Shown here: positions 37,325-48,229 of the stretch, piece after piece
Layout: each line of letters opens with the position of its first letter
Position numbering within the stretch: the first letter of the stretch is position 1
Origin: Polytrichum commune
Lineage: Eukaryota; Streptophyta; Polytrichopsida; Polytrichales; Polytrichaceae
Direction of reading: 5' to 3'
DNA length: 64,000 bases
Assembly: GCA_950295325.1 (NCBI GenBank)
Contig: OX485807.1
Coordinates: forward strand, 28,923,666 to 28,987,665
Notes under the pieces: generated by a model
The model's input: only the letters and a program-made list of their open reading frames with translations
What the model was told of the DNA's origin: nothing
The model's database searches: none
Made by a program: the position numbers and the translations under genes

Positions 37325-37975
37325 TCGGACGGGGGAGCGGACGGAAGGGGGGGGGGGGGGGGGGACCGGACGGAGGGGGCGGACGGAGGGGGGGGGAGCG
37401 GACGAGGGAGCGGACGGACGGGGAGCGGACGGAGGGGGGGGGGGGACCGGACGGAGGGGGCGGACGGAGGGGGGGGAGCGGACGAGGGAGCGGACGGACG
37501 GGGGGGAACGGACGGGGGGAGCGGACGGACGGGGGGGAGCGGACGGACGGGGGGGAGCGGACGGGGGAGCGGACGAAGGGGGGGGGGAGCGGACGGGGAA
37601 GCGGACGGAGGGGGGGGGGGGAGCGGACAAGGGAGCGGACGGACGGGGGGGAGCGGACGGACGGGGGGGGGGGGGGGGGACGGGGGAACGGACGGGGGAG
37701 CGGACGGGGGTGGGGCGGACGGAGGGGGGTGGAGCGGATGGGGGTGGGGGGGGGGGCGGACGGGGGAGTGGACGGACGGGGGGGGGGGCGGACGGGGATT
37801 GTGAACGGGAGTGGACGGACGGGGGGGGGGGGGGGGGCGGACGGGGATTGTGAACGGGAGCGGACGGGGGGGAACGGGGGCAAACGGGGATTGTGAACGG
37901 GAGCGGACGGGGGGGAACGGGGGCGAACGGGGGTTGGGAACGGAGGCGGACGGGGGGGCGGACGGGCTCTAGTAA
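37325..37975. repeat. GC-rich tandem array 3, upstream of the transposase gene
   Basis: About 650 bp of GCGGACGG monomers with long G tracts (up to about 15) on the plus strand, hence C-rich in the transposase sense. Higher-order repetition is visible: the segment starting near 37368 (GACCGGACGGAGGGGGCGGACG) recurs near 37446, and near 37790-37910 a unit with GGGGATTGTGAACGGGAG recurs three times. Core monomer shared with arrays 1 and 2. Confidence 0.92.
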
Positions 37976-38089
37976 ATTTTTCCCCACTTTACCTTTACTT
38001 TGCTAACATGTCATCACACGTGGACATTGTAAATCCTACATATCAGAAATGGGTTAATGTAATTACACAAAAAAATCGGTAAAATTCAA

Positions 38090-38199
38090 GTCCGTCAGGA
38101 TAAAGACAACATCTGGCATAATGTCGTGACGGATACGTGTCGTGACGGCACGACATTATGTCGGGATTACCCTCCGTCACGACACAATAGACAACCCTG
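38090..38199 (-). repeat. Right terminus of the large hAT with subterminal motifs
   Basis: Reading inward on the minus strand the end starts CAGGGTTGTCTAT, identical to the left end. Inside are four or more copies of TCGTGACGG or its complement, for example CCGTCACGACACAATAG at 38174-38190, which also occurs at the left end. Confidence 0.88.
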
Positions 38200-38207
38200 C
38201 TTATGCC
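38200..38207. repeat. Right 8-bp target-site duplication of the large hAT
   Basis: CTTATGCC, identical to 21040-21047. Confidence 0.92.
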
Positions 38208-38549
38208 AAGTCTAACAATAACAGGTTACATTCAACCCTAAGTCTCCAAAAAATCTCATGAGCTTCCAACTCATGGGTAGAGGTGACAACTTGATCATTT
38301 CAATAGGAGAAGTCACTAGATCATATTCTTCTCGGAAACCATTTGAAGATTTTCCACAGGTTAGCGAGATATGTAGATTGTGTGAGTTGAACCATGTTGA
38401 TTCTGGGTCACTACACATGCATGTCATTCTCTTCATCCCTTTGTACATAAGGCACAAGCAGACAGACATTGGCGATGAACAATTCTAATGGTAAAAGGGA
38501 ATCTTATTGAATGGCGATGCATATACTGCTGTGAATTTACAGACTTCGG

Positions 38550-38831
38550 GTGTTGGTGGGCAGGGTGCGGAAGAGGCAAAACACTTTTGAAACTATGAGA
38601 GCAACATTCCTTGGCAAGAGCTCTTCAAGCAGGAAATTTCAGGGACCTCTGGAACCCCCCATCGCATGTCCACTCTATTCAGCAGCTGATAGAGCTGGTG
38701 TTGCACACAAACCTTGTGATCACAAGTTTGCGTTTGAAGAAGGCGGTAAGCATCTAAGTCCAACATTGAAGCTCAAGCACTTATGCAATTTTAGGATTAT
38801 GAATTGTAGGGTTGCGAATGGGATTCGCTGA
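38550..38831 (+). pseudogene. Possible N-terminal exon of the channel-like gene
   Basis: An open frame with a Ser/Lys stretch and the phrases GPLEPPIACPLYS and LKLKHL lies just before the channel exons. CNGC19/20 proteins have N-terminal regions with recurrent GPL motifs, so it may be that region, but similarity is weak and judged by eye only. A CAG|GTGCGG at about 38562 and a GGCG|GTAAGC at about 38744 could be splice sites. Confidence 0.3.
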
Positions 38832-39363
38832 ATTTGATCCATAGATTACCAACAGAGGATGCTCGTATTAACACAAAGACATGCTTATTCCTGGGGTGTA
38901 GGCTAAGGGGGTGATCCTTTGCATTATGGAGCAAGATGTGCAGTGTTGCGTTTGAAATGGGGGGAAATTAAAACTTCTGGTGGTAGGAGATGCCTTTCAT
39001 TTCCACGGAGGGACTTTGAAACCTGGACCAAATGATAAAAGCACAAAGTGGATATTCGGGAGAGTCCTGGACCCACACAGCCAGAATATTCGAAGATGGA
39101 ACCGACTCTTTCTTCTGTCATCTACATGGAGCACTGCAGTAGACCCTCTGTTTTTCTATCTCTTAAGCATTAGCAAAGAGCTCTCCTGTCTCTATGTCGA
39201 CAGAGACTTTGCTCTCGCCGTCACATTTCTCAAAACACTGTTCGACTCCTTTAAACTGGTGCACATGTATTCGCAGCTTCAGCTAGCATACTTGTCCTCG
39301 GAGTCACTGGTTCTTGGCTACCATGACCTTGTATGGGATGCTCTCAAGGTCGTCTACAACTAC

Positions 39364-39731
39364 TTAGGGCCGGTTCACACTATGCCCAAGTCGAGAGGAG
39401 AAGCGTCACTTTTCTAGACCAAACTATGTCGAGAGGAGAAGCCTTTGGGTTGAAAAAGTATATTAAAATAATCCACGGCTAAAAATGTTCGGCCTCTCGA
39501 CGGAAGTTTGGGTCAAGCATTTTGCTCGACCCAAACTTGGCTCGAGAGGCCGAACTCTTCCCGCCATATTTTCCTAAAAGTGGTGCCACCTAGGCTCTTT
39601 TGGAGGCGACGTCCTTTGGACTTCGGCCTCTAGTGTGAAGGCCGAGAGGACGAACTTTGGACATTTATGCATTTTCATTGGTCGAAACGCTTCTCCTCTC
39701 GAAGTTTGGCCATAGTGTGAACCGGCCCTTA
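39364..39731. mobile_element. Harbinger/Tourist-type MITE in a CNGC exon
   Basis: The 362-bp element (39367-39728) has inverted ends GGGCCGGTTCACACTATG and, as reverse complement, the same 18 bases, flanked by TTA at 39364-39366 and 39729-39731. A GG(G)CC start with TTA duplication is typical of PIF/Harbinger elements. The interior has further hairpin-forming blocks around GTTCGGCCTCTCG. A related copy lies inside the large hAT at about 25046-25517. Confidence 0.9.
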
Positions 39732-39904
39732 TACTCGGGAGGTTCCTTTCTTTTAGACTTGTATGTCGTTATACCCCTTCCTCAGGTAGATGAATTTCCT
39801 CGTTGATGAATTTCCTTGTAGCAACCAAATGGCTTAAGATAATTACTGCTAATAGTAGAGTCTTCAGCATTTGCAAGTCTCTGATTGCAGTTTGTGGCAT
39901 TTGG

Positions 39905-39923
39905 TCTCTCTCTCTCTCTCTCT
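39905..39923. repeat. TC microsatellite
   Basis: A run of about nine TC units within the putative intron of the channel gene. Confidence 0.8.
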
Positions 39924-40427
39924 ACACCTTTGCATCCTCAAGCTTTGTAAAGTCTATGGGTTCAGTTCCTACATGATTTCCAAGATTCAGAAGTGACAAA
40001 ATTAACCATTTTGTCTGTCATTGTGACTAGAAATTTGTCCATGGATCTAAGGAACATGGGGTTCGTTACTAATGCATATATTTTTGCAATTCTCAAGCTG
40101 TTCAATTTTGCAAGTAGGGAGACTTTGGAACAGCAAGGCTCCATCAATGGCTGATGTTTCTCTGGCATTGTGTGCCTGGGGATTGTGGAAAACGATGGAT
40201 GGAACACAGATGATGGTGTGTGGATAGTTCCTGACATGATTGCTCAGGGCTTGAATTCACCAAAGATTATGTATTACTTTCTGCTCACATCTTTGTTGCA
40301 GTACATTCCAAGGATCTTCCACACACTTCATGCCAGTCGGCGTATGGAAAATGTGATTGGCTTTGTCTTTGGCACTGCTTGGTGGGCATTCTTAATTAAT
40401 TTGAGGTATTACTTCCTAGCTGCCCAT

Positions 40428-41288
40428 GTAAGTAGTCTCACCACCCTAGAACAACTTCAATTATTCTCACAATTTCTTGGAAGTTTTCTTGCTAGAAAGC
40501 TGTAATGATTGTGTCCCTTTGGCCCTTAGGGCCATTGCCACCTGTGAGAAGTTGAAAACTAGACACCACCCAACTGGAAATTGGAGTTATGTGGAGGCCC
40601 AATTATTTCTGAACCACCAAATAGAAGAGGTATGGGAAGGCCCTGAACTTGTTATAACTTCAGAGGACCAGTTCACCTAGTGACCCAAATCATACCCTGG
40701 CTCAAGTCATAAATCTGTTCTCAGGCACCTGGAAAATTGGGACATGGTTATATACTTCAATGTATTGCTTCAAAGTCTTAATAATCCAAGAAGAGCTGCA
40801 TTAAAATGTCGAGACCACTGAATGTAACCAGTACCCTGTTTCATTCATTGACATTTCTACTCATCTTTCAGAGCAGATTGATGCCGATCGTTGGTAGTCT
40901 GGCGTAGTGACCAAAAAGTTGGTCACCACTTATCCATATTGTCAACCATCTGCAGTACCTATTGTTTTTTTAGTCAACCGATGATTTACTGCTTGCAGTG
41001 GTTGTGGTCCATCAGTGAAAGTCGCATTACTTAGCAAGAACCTTTATAAGTCCAGTACACCGAAAAATATATTTCTGTTCCAGTTCATTGCTTCAAAACT
41101 CATGCTTTCAATGAATACAGTGAGCTATGACAAGCATGGAGATAACATTGAATAAAAGACATCAACTCCAAAGGTTTGTTTCATTACTTGTCACATTTAC
41201 ATAACTCCATGGTCCATCAATCCATTTTTAGACCTTGATAATACATCTAAATGAACTATTTTATGAAGTATGTCTACCTTAAAACTCA
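40428..41288. other. No clear gene
   Basis: Frames near 40477-40680 (containing NDCVPLALRAIATC) could be a decayed following channel exon but are not convincing. Nothing else is seen. Confidence 0.35.
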
Positions 41289-43136
41289 CTAGGTTAAGGT
41301 TTTTTGTTTACCTCTCTTGTTAATATTTTTAGATGTATTCTTTCTCTTCTTTGTTGTTGCTCCATGTACAAATGATGATGTTGGTGCTTCAACATTTGCA
41401 TCCAAGCATTCTTCAACCACATTTATGAGTGGTATGGTTGGATCAGAAACATCTTCTTCTTCAACATTCTCCTCCAAGTCATGGTTCACGGTAAAGAGAG
41501 GAGATTCAGCATTCACCTCCATTGCCTTCAATTGGAATGTAGGTAAGAAAACTCTTTCAAACCCACATTTTTGCCATCCTTTCTGTATCATAGCTTCCAT
41601 CTTTTTGACTTGTGCCCAAGCTGAGAACAACCATGCAGGGATGCGTGGTTTCAAGTTACTCATACTTAGATCAACTTCAAGTTCTCCATTGGCTTCAATT
41701 TGTAATTTCACCTCTGTTGCTATCCAATTGTAAAATTCTAACTTAAGTGCATGCTTAAATGGCCTTTGCAAAATGACATCAGTTGGCTGTAGCTTAGAAG
41801 TACAATTGGCAAGAACAAATATCACTAGGATATTTGCATGCTTGGATTTAATCTAATTCAAAAATTTTGAACTTTTGTGCACAAACCATGAGTCAATCAA
41901 CCATATTAAGTTCTAGTCTTTTGGAAGATTGTGCAAGGCAATCTTGGAAGCCAACTAGGGCTCTAAAATCTCTTCAATAAATTGTTGAGAGGTATGGAGT
42001 GTACTCCAATGATTTGGAGAAAAGGTAAAGTGCCATCCTCCCTCCATGCATTTAATATTTTTATCACGTTGTTTTGATAAGCATCTTATTATTTTCCATG
42101 TGAATATTGCTTGAGTTGGCAAAAATTCTCCACTAGTACTAAAGAAGATAACACATGTGATCTGCCTTTTGTTCTCCATGCCTAAATTTTTGATATTTTT
42201 TGTACTTTTTGCATCCCATGATTTGCCCCTTGCTGCAGGTACCAAATGGATATCCGTTTGGTCTGAATTGACTACAAGAGATGATGGGATGCCATAAAAT
42301 TTAGCAAAGTAAGCTACCCTGTAATTCATATTAAGTCCTTGCTCCATCCAATCTAATGGTAATTTACTTGCAGCAGTAATATTTTTCTTAATTATCCAAT
42401 TCATGTAAACTTTCATGAATTCATTTGTTCATTGTCTTGACATTGTGAAACCTTCAGGTCTATCATCAAGAAGTTGAGGAACAAGAGCCTTAAGCATTCC
42501 TCTAAGAATGGGTTGTACAATGGAAATGATGAGAATTTGTCCAATTTCTCTCATTTTTTGCAACTTGGATACAAGTTGATCACGAACATGGGGGAAAATT
42601 CTCTAAAATTGGCAAATGTTGATTTTGTTTTTTGGGTGATGTCCTAGGTTTGCTGCTTCCTTGTAATTAGCTTGTATTTCTTCTTTTTCATCAAACCAGT
42701 CATACAAGCTTGATTTTCCTAGTTTTTTGTAAGGACTAGGACCTCCATGTGTTCTAAAAGCAATTTCCAAGTAGTGAATTGCAGTTTGTGTCTTTCCATA
42801 CCTCTTAACTGCCTCTTGAATTGGTGGAAAGAGGTCTGTGATGTACCACATGTTGTATGAATGTCTTTTCTTTTGTAAATGTTGAGATTTCTTCCTCCTT
42901 GCATCTTGCTGCTCCTCCTCTTGTTTGATTGTGCTTGGGCATATAAGCATGGTGTTTTTTCTTGGGTGTCCAACTTGGCGCTTCTCTACAATTTCTCTTT
43001 GAATCTCCCTCTCAACTGCAACTATGGCTTTTAATTGATTAAATTCTTTTGCAACAACACACTCTCTCTCTCCTCATGAGAGATCTTAGTAAACATAGAA
43101 GTCAACATAGTTTGTTTCTTCTTACCAAGCGTCATT
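41289..43136 (-). pseudogene. Decayed pogo-like (DDE) transposase
   Basis: Read on the minus strand from an ATG near 43136, pieces in order are: a Lys-rich start, a helix-turn-helix-like part (IQEAVKRYGKTQTAIHYLE), then the DDE core with VVNSDQTDIHLVPAARGKSW (first Asp, about 42265), a second block LIWLIDSWFVHKS (about 41900) and NCTSKLQPTDVILQRPFKHA (third catalytic Asp, about 41780). This order and wording fit pogo/Tigger-type plant transposases. At least one frameshift near 43060 and stops near 42600, 42420, 41960, 41915 and 41850 disable it. Terminal inverted repeats were not found by eye. Confidence 0.75.
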
Positions 43137-43870
43137 GCTCCTATTTGGCATACACAAGACTATGAAGCTATGACTTCCTACAGCAGAAGGAGGAGAAACA
43201 CTACAGTAAAGAGTTTGTGTTCTAAACCTTAAGCAAATACATGAAATGCTTTCAAAGATTTAGAGTATCTTGAGTAGATTTTTGTAACAAACCAATTATG
43301 ATCATGAAAGTGCAATTCCGTTACAATTTGTTAGGAATAGTCGAATGAATGAGAAATTACTACTCACATCCGTCAAATTTTGATGAAAATATTGTTTCAT
43401 CCGTCAAATGTAAAAAGTGAAAATTAAATTAATTATTCGACACCTATGAGCCCAAAATGGTTGCTCATATTTGTTTTATGTTTAGAATTTACTTAGAATT
43501 GCAATTGTCGTCATTATTGAAACAACTAAAAGTATTAAAAAGAGTGAGGCTTGGTGTGGAGTTATGTTTTAGGCCTTAGGTTTATTTAGTGTGGTTAATT
43601 AGAGGCTTAGTGGCATTGGGAGTTGTTTTGGTTAAATGAGTGTTGTGTGATGAGGCAAGGGGAAGGGCCTTGGGTTTAAACATTTGATTTAGGACATGTT
43701 CGTGTTGGCTTAGGGGGTGAGGGTTTAGTGGATAGGATAAGGTCCTATTATGTAGGAGAGGGTTGAGGGGTTAAGCTCTCTTGGGAGGTTTTGTGTGTGT
43801 GTGTGTGGGGGGGGGGGTTGTAGAGTGTGGCTCTCTCTTGGATTGTTGAGCGGAAGAGGCTCAACCTTGG
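43137..43870. other. No gene; GT microsatellite and G tract
   Basis: A GT run is at about 43790-43807, followed by about 11 G. Otherwise AT-rich, with no gene seen. Confidence 0.5.
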
Positions 43871-44710
43871 AGGAGCTGGGATTCATTTAGTAGGAGCTGG
43901 GATTTAGTTGGTAGCGGCTAGGATTTAGTTTGTAGAGCTGGGTGTAAGCAAGGCTAAGTTGATTTCACTTTGAGGAAGCCACAGGCTTTGGAGTTAAGTT
44001 GATTCCACTTTGAGGAAGCTCAGGCTCGGAGGTTAAGCTGAATTCACTTAGTAGGAGCTGGGATTTAGTTGGTAGCGGCTGGGATTTAGTTTGTAAAGCT
44101 GGGTTTAAGCTAGGCTAAGTTGATTTCACTTTGAAGAAGCCACAGGCTTCGGAGTTAAGCTGATTCCACTTTGAGGAAGCTTGGGTTCGGAGGTTAAGCT
44201 GATTTCACTTCGAGGAAGCTCGGATTTAGTTGGTAGCGGCTGGGATATAGTTGTAGCAGCTGGGATTTAGTTTGTAGAGCTGGGTTTAAGCTAGGCTAAG
44301 CTGATTTCACTTTGAAGAAGCCACAGGCTTCGGAGTTAAGTGATTCCACTTCGAGGAAGCTCGGGCTCAGAGGCTAAGCTAATTTCACTTTGAGGAAGCC
44401 ACAAGCTTCGGATTTAAGCTGATTCCACTTCGAGGAAGCTCGGGCTCGGAGGTTAAGCTGATTTCACTTCGGAAGAGCTGGGATTTAGTTGTAGCAAGGT
44501 TCAAGCTAGGCTAAGCTGATTCCACTTCGAGAAAGCTCGGGCTCGGAGGTTAAGCTGATTTCACTTCGGAGGAAGCCCAGGTTCGGAGGCTAAGCTGATT
44601 TCACTTTGAGGAAGCTCAGGGCTTCGGGAGTAAGTCGGTTCCAAGCGGAACTAGCTCTAGGCTTCGGAGGAAGCTGGGGTTCAAGTCGAACTAGCTTAAG
44701 GTTGGAGGAG
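43871..44710. repeat. Complex tandem repeat with two nested periods
   Basis: A higher-order unit of about 165-180 bp recurs from about 43880, 44057 and 44220 (shared GGGATTTAGTTGGTAGCGGC). It consists partly of about 40-bp subunits of the form AAGCTGATTTCACTT, GAGGAAGC, CGGGCTCGGAGGTT. Toward 44700 only the 40-bp subunits remain. No frame is kept, so it is not a repeat protein. It could be a satellite seed or the internal region of an unrecognised element. Confidence 0.8.
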
Positions 44711-47700
44711 ATGGATTTAACTAAGCTAAGTACCTAAGCTTAATATAATGGAATGGTTAAATCATTAGTTACCCATGGAATTGGGGGTGAGCTTGTGTGG
44801 GATTTGGATAGGGTGTGTTAAGAGAACAATCATGGAGAAAAACGTTTGTCAACGCTTGTACGCATGACATGGAATAAATGGTGTGACCAAATGGATGTGT
44901 GATGTAATGGGGATGAATGATGTTGAAAAGATTAACCTAGGATTATTATGAATGTGAGCCCCACGCCCTCACCCGGACTAGGACGCATAAGGGTGGGAGG
45001 TTTGGCCTCACAACACCTTATTGTCGAACTGGCTTATCACGTATGGTATGCTCGTGCAATCTCATCTATAGTCTTATTAACTTCCAATAATCACCACATG
45101 GTCCCCATTAACCCAAAGCCTACGATAGGGTTAGGGTGATCTCATCCAAAACTTAATCACGTTTTGGATTTAAGGGCGATCAACGCAATTATTGCCCACC
45201 ACAATTATTACTATGCATTTAACAAAAACATGATTACAAAGTGAGCTAGGAAATAATTGAGTTTTTTAAACAACATCGGAGTGCGATTAACAATCTGGTT
45301 TTGTATTTTTTTCATGTGGTGCAAACTCCAAGACACATGTTTGGGATAATAAATAATACACTCGATAATTCAATTTGTACACTCGATAATGCACTTGATA
45401 AGACTTACCCTCTAGAATATGTTTTCTTCTCCATATGTATTTGATGAGTCATGCGATGGTGTTGCTAACCACATCCTCACAATTCCCCATGAATATAATT
45501 GGTTGAGCACTATTGGGAAGGACGTTGAATTCGTCCAAAATGTGGAATACTAGCAGGAGCTAAATTCCCGTGTTGTGTTTGCAATAACTACCTCCACAAT
45601 TTTGCTCATCTACCTTTGCATTCTTGCCATTTCAATTTGTTTCCTATTGGAGTATTCAAACCATTTTTCCTTCTCTTTCTCTTTGGTACTTTATCATTGG
45701 GCATTTGCATGTATCAACCCTTTTAACATGCCTATGAGAAACACCCTTAGAGACACCGTGAAGGACACCTAAGATACAAAGGAGGGGATCAACCAAGGAT
45801 ACGCCTCCCTCCAAAAATCTAAAGGAAACTACCTTGGAATACTTATTGTGCATGCCAAAAATCTCAAAGACAAATCCTAAGAAACTAGAGACTATCAACC
45901 AAGCCATCCACAACCATATGGAACCACTGTATGTAGGGGGTGTACACCTCTTGACAACGTTAAAGGATGCAAAGTGAAGGTGCCATTGGAATGTCTACAC
46001 CGCACACCAACGGCCGGGGATTCGTGGCACTCAAGTAAAATCATCCGTGCGGATGAAAAAAACACAGGAATCATCTAAATGGCTATTTTTGGGCAATTTG
46101 ATTCCGGAAATAGAGTCAAAGGCCCCGAATTAGTCTAGTGACATCACATTCGAATGAATCGGCCCTCAACCCCATAGGGGGGCTTTTTTTTATTGGAGCC
46201 ACTTCATCCATGATATCTTGGATGGATGATTTTACTTGAGTGCCACGAATCCCCAGTCCACACCAACCATGTAGGTATATAGGCAAGTTACAGAGGGTCG
46301 TCATCAATAATTGATGGATGAGGTAATAACGCTCCATGGGTCTTGGGCTAGTATTCCAGTCTTTGTGATGCCTATTGAATTGGATAGAGAGAAGAAGGAA
46401 TACAGACCTTTACCCAAAAAAACCTAAATTCAAACAAGCTATGTTGGAAAATGATTTTTGGATTATTAGAGGTCAACATTCAATAGTGGCAATGAGGGAA
46501 ATGATGAATGACCCAATTTTTTTTGAGCCATGACGATGTTAGAGCTTACTGTAGTTTCCATGAGATTGTTGTTGTGTGGTCATTTGACAACGGGAAGATA
46601 ATGTACATGTCCAAAGTGTTGAACTTGAAAATCCATGATAAAGATGCAAGGCCTTACCTTCTTCGAGGATGTCACAAAAGGAAAAACAATTTAAGTCAAT
46701 CATGGAAAGCCACAATCTGTATAATTGGGTGGCATACATTCAACATAATGGAATGTAAGTTTGTTTACCTTCAATTTCTTCGTGGAAGGTTTTATTTGAG
46801 ATGTTTGTCTTTCAGGGGTTTTCAAATGCAAATGCATGCACATTTTTGTCCATGCCTTTGGTTTTGTCTTGGCATTAGGAGGTCTCTCAATGCATATGCT
46901 TGCGCACTTGTTATTTGTGTAGAATATACAATTTGACTATGCTCTTGGATATGTTCAAAAATTAAAACTAGCAATGACAACAACCTTCCACAAAACATGC
47001 AACATGAAAGAGTGACTTCCTTTGGTTATCTGCAGTGATAAGTCCTTTACAACTTAGGGGTTAGTGTTATAACAATGGGTGGATGGAACGATTTTGGACG
47101 GTCACGGGGTTTCATACTTGGGAACTCCTAACGACCGCCTCAAAGGAAGTTTGAAGTGAGCCACATTTAGGGTCTTCCAAAGGACATGCTTTAGGAGATT
47201 GACACTTTAATTCTTGAGAAGAAAGTGTGTTGCAGACCTTTGTTGCCTAGTGTGGAATCTCTTGTATTCCTTGTTAATATGTATGACCATAAAAATGATG
47301 AAGTTGTTAACATGCAAGAGCTCATGACACGGCATAGTTGGGAACGTCCCCACAAAGGGATAAGTTATAGGGCATGGACTTACTAAAATTGGGTGGGGGT
47401 ATCCAACAAACACATTTGATGCCTCCTTTGTGACCGTGATGTGGAAGCTCATGAAAGGAACTGATGTAGGGTTTAGGCTTGGCTGAAAGAGGGAGAATGA
47501 TTTAATGAAAATTTCCCAAGAACCATCTTTTTTTTTGGTTAGCAATTAAATCGTATGTGCAAGGGTTACAACCTAGGGAAATCATAGATGATAGTTTGGG
47601 GAAAAAATACATTGTCATCACAACAAAGGAGTTGGATGACATTACGGGGGCTTTGAGAGAGTGGGGTGTTTGTGTTCCTCCATATACAGTATCCACATCA

Positions 47701-48229
47701 AATTTCTTTCTGGCCATTGGTGTGGCTCTTACTCTCCCAATCCAACACGAATTCTTACAAATTTTTGAAGACAAGGTTGTGTAAAATTCTACACCATTGT
47801 GTATACACTATTTCTTTTGCTCCCTACAAATTTTAGCAAGCTGTGTCAAATGGCTTCGTGAGCTTAGCGTTTGGGGTTATCATGTTGTGGTTGTGTTGTC
47901 TAAGATTGAGCTAGAGACATTTATGGTACATGCTTGGGAGACCCAGGTCTTGGTGTATGTTCTCAGGGGGTGCACTGTACTAAACATGTACGAGTATACG
48001 TGAGTGCACAAGAGGGGTATTGATTTGGACCTTGCCGTATTACGTATACATATAGTATACATGTTATAATTTATAGTTACGTACATATATGGAAGGCCTT
48101 TAAAAAGTATACAATAATTGTACTTGTATGGTACTGTTACTATACTACATATCATAAGTTTTCATATTGGATGAAATTAGGATTAACTAGGATTAACGAT
48201 TTTCGTTAGCAACCTTATAGGGTAGTATG
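44711..48229. other. Gene-poor stretch
   Basis: No recognisable gene. Frames of up to 142 codons (46508-46936) exist on both strands with no motif I can identify. Confidence 0.4.

Larger units (their letters stand above)
21048..38199 (-). mobile_element. 17.15-kb hAT-superfamily DNA transposon with accessory genes
   Basis: The left end begins CAGGGTTGTCTAT at 21048, and the reverse complement of the right end begins with the same 13 bases at 38199. The element is flanked by CTTATGCC at 21040-21047 and 38200-38207, a perfect 8-bp target duplication. Start CAGGG plus an 8-bp duplication is diagnostic for hAT elements, and the element encodes a BED/DUF659/hAT-dimerisation transposase on the minus strand. 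It also carries a kinase-like gene, a RING/PHD-finger coiled-coil gene and a small charged ORF, three GC-rich tandem arrays, a Harbinger-type MITE and a CACTA element with a SINE inside. Most plant hAT elements are only a few kb, so size and gene content are exceptional. The strand given is that of the transposase. Confidence 0.93.
38986..40427 (+). pseudogene. Cyclic-nucleotide-gated channel (CNGC19/20-type) fragment with MITE in an exon
   Basis: Two exons are recognisable. The first (about 38986-39785) encodes the pre-S1 to S4-start region: FGRVLDPHSQNIRRWNRLF, then DPLFFYLLSI (S1), then YSQLQLAYLSSES (S2-S3), ending DLYVVIPLPQ before the donor CAG|GTAGAT at 39786. It is split by a MITE at 39367-39728 whose removal restores the frame. 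The second (about 40170-40427) encodes LLQYIPRIFHTL, then FGTAWWAFLINL (S5) and AAH before the donor GTAAGT at 40428, a splice position also used in CNGC19/20 genes. Pore, S6 and cyclic-nucleotide-binding exons are not seen up to the pogo remnant at 41.3 kb. In Arabidopsis these channels conduct calcium in defence and salt responses. Here the copy looks non-functional. Confidence 0.75.

Noticed and set aside
37049-37987. Pro-rich or Gly-rich frames of about 250 codons across 37.0-38.0 kb
   Set aside because: Array 3 artefact, with long G tracts.
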